Positions 57,024 to 64,000 of a stretch of DNA of 64,000 bases are shown one piece after another; within the stretch, counting starts at the first letter, position 1; the number at the start of each line of letters is the position of its first letter. The notes under the pieces were generated by a model. That model was not told the origin of the DNA. It searched no databases and saw nothing but the letters and a program-made list of their open reading frames with translations. This DNA comes from Sphingomonas alpina (GTDB lineage Bacteria; Pseudomonadota; Alphaproteobacteria; Sphingomonadales; Sphingomonadaceae): contig NZ_CP061038.1 in the NCBI RefSeq assembly GCF_014490665.1, positions 3,986,001 through 4,050,000 on the forward strand, read 5' to 3'. Position numbers and translations under genes: made by a program.

Positions 57024-57845
57024 TTACTCTTTCGCCGCCCAGTAGCGCACATAATCGACCGCCATGCGCTGCGGCAGCGCCGCGTCGTCAATGCCTTTCC
57101 GGCCACCCCAATCACCGCCGATGGCAAGGTTGAGGATCAGCGCATAGGGTCGCTTGAACGGCCATGCCGCGGCGCCGCCGGGCTGGTCGTTCGTGACGCG
57201 CATATAGGCACGGTCATCGATGCCGATGGTGATTGCATCGACGCCCCAGTCGAGCTGGTAGCGGTGAAACGCTGTGCAGCTGGTGGGAACATGCTTTTGC
57301 GCACCACGCTGGGTGCCCTTGACGTGGTTGAAGGCACCGCTGTGCAGCGTTGCATGGATCATGCCCGGATCCCAGCCGACCATTTCCATCACATCGATCT
57401 CGCCGGCATCGGGCCATTTCCCGTCGGGCGGCAACAACCAGATCGCCGGCCAGGCGCCGCGGCCGCAAGGCAGTTTCGCGCGAATCTCGTAGAAACCATA
57501 GCCATAGGCCCGGCGGGTAACGAGCTTGGCGGAGCTATAGGCCTGCCCACCCCAGTCGGCGAACAGCCGTTTCGACAAGGTTTCGCGGCGCGCCTCGATG
57601 ATCAGCACACCGCCTTCGATCCGGGCATTCTCCGGGCGTCCGTCGGCATAATATTGTCGTTCATTGTTGAACCAGCCGGCGGCGTTACGCGACGTGTCGA
57701 ACCGCCAGGCCATGCGATCGATCGCCCCGCCCGCAAATTCGTCAGCGAACGTCGGTTTCGAGACCGGCACGATCATCGCCGTATCGGCCGTGAAATTGGT
57801 GGCGTCGAGCGGGACGGCCTGCGCAAGGAACAGGAGCAGCGGCAT
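57024..57845 (-). CDS. Glycoside hydrolase family 16 endo-glucanase
   Basis: A 273-residue GH16 enzyme. The catalytic signature is GEIDVMEMVGW, with nucleophile Glu149, Asp151 and acid/base Glu154. The series FADEF, WFNNERQYYADGR and AWPAIWLLPPDGKWPDAGEI is that of bacterial laminarinase-like GH16, which cleave beta-1,3(-1,4)-glucans. A short hydrophobic N terminus (MPLLLFLAQAVP) may be a signal. I chose ATG 57845 since GGAGAG stands upstream; 57896 is possible. It follows the GH55-like gene by 72 bases on the same strand. Confidence 0.92.
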   Translation of the reverse strand: MPLLLFLAQAVPLDATNFTADTAMIVPVSKPTFADEFAGGAIDRMAWRFDTSRNAAGWFNNERQYYADGRPENARIEGGVLIIEARRETLSKRLFADWGGQAYSSAKLVTRRAYGYGFYEIRAKLPCGRGAWPAIWLLPPDGKWPDAGEIDVMEMVGWDPGMIHATLHSGAFNHVKGTQRGAQKHVPTSCTAFHRYQLDWGVDAITIGIDDRAYMRVTNDQPGGAAAWPFKRPYALILNLAIGGDWGGRKGIDDAALPQRMAVDYVRYWAAKE

Positions 57846-57917
57846 GGCTCTGGTCTCTCCGTTCGGAAACAAGGGCCGGGTTATCGGTCTCCGCATCCGG
57901 TAGGTTGGAAGGCGATC

Positions 57918-59714
57918 TCATGGCACGGGATAGCGCACCAGTATCTGCTTTATCGCACCGGGCCTTGCCGCCGCGCCTGCTGCATTGACGATATGCGCAA
58001 TCGTGCCTTTGCCGCCGCCAAGCGAGATGGTGGTGATGTTGGCGAAGCTGACGCCCGGCTTGTCCGGCGCCTCGATCGCGCTTTCCAGCACGATCGTCGG
58101 ATCGGCGGTGAAATTCGCATAGACGCCCATCGCGATCGCCTGATGATCGTCGACATGATCCGCAACCTTGTAGGCGGCCCAGCCGCGGGTGGTTCCCGCC
58201 ATATAGGCAGCCTGGCTGGGCGGATCATAGGGTAGTTCGTTCTGGTAGAAGTAGGTCCGCCCGCGCTCTCCGTTCCACAACGTCTGATATTTCTGGAAAT
58301 GCTCGACGAACAGAGCGCACAAAGTCACATCGTCGCCATTCACCACCAGCCCTTGGTCGCCCGTGCTTTCACTCCAGCCGACATGGACTCGTCCGCTCGC
58401 ACGATCGCCATGATCGGCGCGCCAGATCCACAGATGGTCCCCAATCACATGATGGCTGTTGATCTCGAGGCAAGTCGTAGCGTTGCCGATATTCGCCCCG
58501 CCGACGCGGAAGAAAATGTCCGACAGCGAAATGGGGTCAGCGCGGTGATCGCGCCGCGACCCGCGCGGCCCGATCTCCATCAGCACCGGCGAAAGAATCT
58601 CACCTGCATCGATCAGCAGTCCGGCAACGACGACACCGGGCACGTCCGCTACGGTCAGTACCTTGCTGCCGCCCTTGGCCAGCAGAGTCGCCAGGCCGAG
58701 GCCGAGCACGATGGTATTTGCGCGGTCGATCCGGAGCGGCCGATCGATAGAATAGATTCCGGGTGTGAGCAGCAGATGCAGCCCACGCCGGAGCGCCGCA
58801 TTGATCTGCAATGCCGACATGCCCGGGCGCGCGATAAAGAAGCGTGACAACGGAATCGACCTGCCCGATGGCAAGCCGGTCGCCCAGCTGGCACCTTCGG
58901 CCTCGCGTCGGACTGCCGGCACGAAGACCTGCCAGTCGCCGGCGGCGGCAACATGAAGAAAGGGCTTGTCGCGCATCCGCGACACGGTTGGGATATTGGT
59001 ATAGGGCGGATCCGGGAAGCTCGTCGCCGGCGCACCGGCGGTGCCCATGAACATCATGTTCCAGTTGGCGCCGCTCCAGGCGCGGATCGTACTGTTGCGC
59101 GTGAACCATTGCTGCTGCGTGCCCGATCGGACGACGCCGTCGATCCGGCAGTCCGCCATGAATCCGCCGCTCGACCAGCCGCCATCGTCCAGCACCAGGT
59201 CGCCGCGCAGGTGGATCCGGCGATACGGCGCCGCTTGCGAGACCGCCCAGCGATCCGACCCATCCTTCGGGCGAATCTCGAGATTTTCGACACTTCGCCA
59301 GAAATTGACCAGCGCCACGCCCTTGGCCCAGTCGGCCTCCGCATGGACATGACCGTCGATCACGACGTCGCCCGGCAGCGCGCCGAGCCCGGCGACCTGA
59401 GTGAAGAAACCGATATTGACGTCGAGATCGTAGCGCCCGGGCTTGAACAGCACGGCATGACGCGCATCGGTGAAATGCGCCCGCTCCATGCTTCGAAAAA
59501 TAGCGTCGAGCCGCTCCTGGACGATGGCGCGTGGCATTGACGGGTCGACAATCAGCACGTTGGGCCCGAGATCTGGATTGCGCGTCGATCCGGATTTCGC
59601 TTTTGCAAGTCCGGCCCGGGCCGCAGAATCAACGGTCGCAGCAAGCCCTGTCGCGGCAAGACCGGTCAGAAAAGATCGTCGGGCCGGCCGGAACTGCTGC
59701 TGCGGATCGTTCAT
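57918..59714 (-). CDS. Tat-exported right-handed beta-helix protein, GH55-like
   Basis: A 598-residue exported protein. A Tat signal (ARRSFLTGLAATGLAATV) opens it. Two repeats of a pectate-lyase-like beta-helix follow, seen as LFKPGRYDLDVNIGF and WFTRNSTIRAWSGANWNMMF in the first half and LLLTPGIYSIDRPLRI and YQTLWNGERGRTYFYQNELP in the second. The layout resembles GH55 exo-beta-1,3-glucanases, several of which are labelled coagulation-factor-5/8 or adenylyl-cyclase-like in databases. Assignment to GH55 is from memory of the family and fits the locus. It precedes GH16. Confidence 0.7.
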   Translation of the reverse strand: MNDPQQQFRPARRSFLTGLAATGLAATVDSAARAGLAKAKSGSTRNPDLGPNVLIVDPSMPRAIVQERLDAIFRSMERAHFTDARHAVLFKPGRYDLDVNIGFFTQVAGLGALPGDVVIDGHVHAEADWAKGVALVNFWRSVENLEIRPKDGSDRWAVSQAAPYRRIHLRGDLVLDDGGWSSGGFMADCRIDGVVRSGTQQQWFTRNSTIRAWSGANWNMMFMGTAGAPATSFPDPPYTNIPTVSRMRDKPFLHVAAAGDWQVFVPAVRREAEGASWATGLPSGRSIPLSRFFIARPGMSALQINAALRRGLHLLLTPGIYSIDRPLRIDRANTIVLGLGLATLLAKGGSKVLTVADVPGVVVAGLLIDAGEILSPVLMEIGPRGSRRDHRADPISLSDIFFRVGGANIGNATTCLEINSHHVIGDHLWIWRADHGDRASGRVHVGWSESTGDQGLVVNGDDVTLCALFVEHFQKYQTLWNGERGRTYFYQNELPYDPPSQAAYMAGTTRGWAAYKVADHVDDHQAIAMGVYANFTADPTIVLESAIEAPDKPGVSFANITTISLGGGKGTIAHIVNAAGAAARPGAIKQILVRYPVP

Positions 59715-59814
59715 GCGCGGCTCTCCCTGGGCGAATGACTCTGCCCTGAAGCAGGGCTGCGGCATGTCCGGTTGAGAGGCTATGCCCCCTGACGCCCAGG
59801 CTCAACCCGGTGCG

Positions 59815-60492
59815 CTATCCAGCAGACAGAAAGCCCGTAATCGTCAGGCGCCCGGTGGACGGATCCGGTGAGAGCGGGGACTCCGGTGCGATTGCACCGC
59901 TGTGAAGCATATAGCTGCGGTAGAGCAGCGCACGATTGTAGCGCGCCTCGGCAAGCATGGTGCGTTCGAACAGTGTCGTGTCGTTGGCAATATAGCGAGC
60001 GGGAGGGACGCCGCCGTAGCGGAGCTCAGCCTCGAGCTGATCGAAATAGATTGGCGCGCGCGCTTCGCTGACCGTCTCGAACCCGGTCGACCGGTGACGG
60101 AAGAATGCGGTTCCCTCCCCGCTCCCCGGCGCGAGATAATGGAGCAGCGCGATACGCTCGACCGCATATGCATCGCAATGCGGCAAGCGCTGGACCATGG
60201 TCAGCTCGGCCGGCGGCGTGGTCACGATCGAAAAGCTCGCATCGATGACCTCCATCGGCCCATGATGATCGAACACCTCACATAGCGCCTTGGCGATGAG
60301 CGCTTGCTGGCCGGGCAAGTAGCTGGCCGGAAGCGGCGCGCGGATACCGGGATAATGGTGGGAGGCGGGGCCGAACCGGCCGGCGATCGCGGCGGCGCGA
60401 AGCGCTTCGGGATCAGGAGCGAAGTCATCGATGATGACCAGCGGCTGCGCTTCATTCCCCAGATGATGGACGATGAAATCGGGCCGCGTCAT
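59815..60492 (-). CDS. DUF6445 family protein
   Basis: A 225-residue protein I place in DUF6445, with PLVIIDDFAPDPEALRAAA at the start, CDAYAVERIALLHYLAPGSG in the middle and a C-terminal SYMLHSGAI. The HCDA and LHSG motifs with a double-stranded-helix look recall Fe/2-oxoglutarate oxygenases of the prolyl-hydroxylase type, where they would give His-Asp and a distal His; this is an inference. The family often accompanies halogenase/SapC genes. The start is ATG 60492. It lies 100 bases upstream of the GH55-like gene on the same strand and could head that unit. Confidence 0.7.
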   Translation of the reverse strand: MTRPDFIVHHLGNEAQPLVIIDDFAPDPEALRAAAIAGRFGPASHHYPGIRAPLPASYLPGQQALIAKALCEVFDHHGPMEVIDASFSIVTTPPAELTMVQRLPHCDAYAVERIALLHYLAPGSGEGTAFFRHRSTGFETVSEARAPIYFDQLEAELRYGGVPPARYIANDTTLFERTMLAEARYNRALLYRSYMLHSGAIAPESPLSPDPSTGRLTITGFLSAG

Positions 60493-60604
60493 CGCATGAT
60501 CAACGCCGGCGCGACCGTGCGCGTCAAGAGGCTTATGCCGTGTTGATGGCCTGCCCTGACGGTTCCGTTCGATGGACGACCCCGAACCGATCTGAGCCGA
60601 ACGC

Positions 60605-60637
60605 AAAAAAGCCCGCCAAACCGTGAGGTTTGCGGGC
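60605..60637 (-). terminator. Rho-independent terminator of the rRNA operon
   Basis: Read on the minus strand, GCCCGCAAACC pairs with GGTTTGGCGGGC around a TCAC loop, and six T's follow. It lies 10 bases after the 3' end of tRNA-fMet, so it ends the 23S-5S-tRNA transcript. The 112 bases between it and the DUF6445 gene start hold nothing evident. Confidence 0.88.
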
Positions 60638-60647
60638 GATTGTCCGT

Positions 60648-60724
<77 letters not shown>

Positions 60725-60813
60725 CCAAGGTTCTTCTCCCGCAATGAAGCGGGAAAAAGACATGTGAATGGGTTCCGTACTAGAATTCGTTTCGCGCTGC
60801 TCACCGGCTACAA

Positions 60814-60931
60814 TGCCTGGCGACGACCTACTCTTCCATCGCTTAAGCGATAGTACCATCGGCGCAGTCAGGTTTCACGGCCGAGTTCGGGATGGGATCG
60901 GGTGGGGCACTGACGCTATAGCCACCAAGCA
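60814..60931 (-). rRNA. rrf: 5S ribosomal RNA
   Basis: About 118 bases, with CCCGATCCCATCCCGAACTC and the closing GGTCGTCGCCAGGCA seen on the minus strand. The ends are estimated to within a few bases. It is separated from 23S by about 150 bases. Confidence 0.93.
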
Positions 60932-61083
60932 ATGAAGCCGGTGAGCGGCGAAAAACGGTTCTAAAATCGATGCACACTTTAGCCTGGAATTCAGGTGTAG
61001 TTGTATTAGGCGTAAGCTCTTAATCATCCGACAATCTCGGACAGACGCTGGTGTTACCCAGAGTTGTCGTTGATGGTGGGACT

Positions 61084-63877
<2,794 letters not shown>

Positions 63878-64000
63878 AGTCCGCACCACCAACGACAACG
63901 CTGGATCAATACCCGAAGGTACCGACCAAAACTCGGCAGAGCAGCGAAGCGTGGAGATTGGTGCGGATGAATTAAAATGCTCAGCCTAATATTATGATGA
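63878..64000 (-). other. Spacer upstream of 23S (toward 16S)
   Basis: The last 123 bases contain one arm of the 23S processing stem and unstructured spacer. No tRNA is complete before the window ends; tRNA-Ile, tRNA-Ala and 16S would be expected beyond it. Confidence 0.7.

Overview
The window comes from a high-GC alphaproteobacterium, most likely a member of Sphingomonadaceae (Sphingomonas or a close relative). The signs are the hisG-hisD-nusB-thiL-hppA order, the infA-maf-RNase E/G-yacG-tRNA-Phe block, two large TonB-dependent receptors, several alternative start codons in core genes, and dispersed REP-type repeats common in sphingomonads. It is chromosomal and ends inside an rRNA operon (23S, 5S and tRNA-fMet, all on the minus strand).

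Layout. 1-3.9 kb: two MFS transporters (one cut by the window edge), an epoxide-hydrolase-like enzyme and a DUF2332 protein. 3.9-9.6 kb: housekeeping genes hisG, hisD, nusB, thiL and a K+-independent-type proton-pumping pyrophosphatase. 9.7-12.6 kb: an S9 peptidase and an MpaB/DUF2236 oxygenase. 12.6-15.2 kb: infA, maf, an RNase E/G-like gene, yacG and tRNA-Phe. 15.2-31.4 kb: a mixed set of regulators, an SDR, broken MFS and APC transporters, an L,D-transpeptidase, an M20 peptidase, a Rieske oxygenase next to a PYROXD2-like oxidoreductase, a Cys-rich zinc-ribbon-like protein and a TPR-sulfotransferase. 31.6-38.3 kb: a TonB receptor, then an overlapping four-gene minus-strand operon of molybdenum hydroxylase subunits, a diheme cytochrome and a crotonase. 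38.4-43.8 kb: an unusual aminotransferase-flavoprotein fusion with a GT2 glycosyltransferase, then an orphan contractile-tail sheath gene. 43.9-60.5 kb: a polysaccharide-utilisation locus.

The utilisation locus has a six-gene minus-strand operon: TonB receptor, flavin halogenase, SapC, JmjC-like cupin, flavin halogenase, LacI regulator. Its divergent GH3 glucosidase gene is separated from it by two identical inverted LacI-type sites. An MFS transporter, a GH16 enzyme, a GH55-like Tat-exported beta-helix protein and a DUF6445 protein follow. The enzyme set suggests beta-1,3-glucan (laminarin-type) uptake. The job of the halogenase/JmjC/SapC/DUF6445 group is not known.

Two things stand out outside the genes. 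First, two intergenic elements (12.6-12.9 kb and 29.4-29.7 kb) share a scaffold but carry different 11-bp tandem repeat units, each matched by locally covarying inverted copies. Second, nusB, an MFS gene and an APC permease gene each look as if one base is missing from a G/C homopolymer, which points to systematic sequencing undercalls rather than three real mutations.
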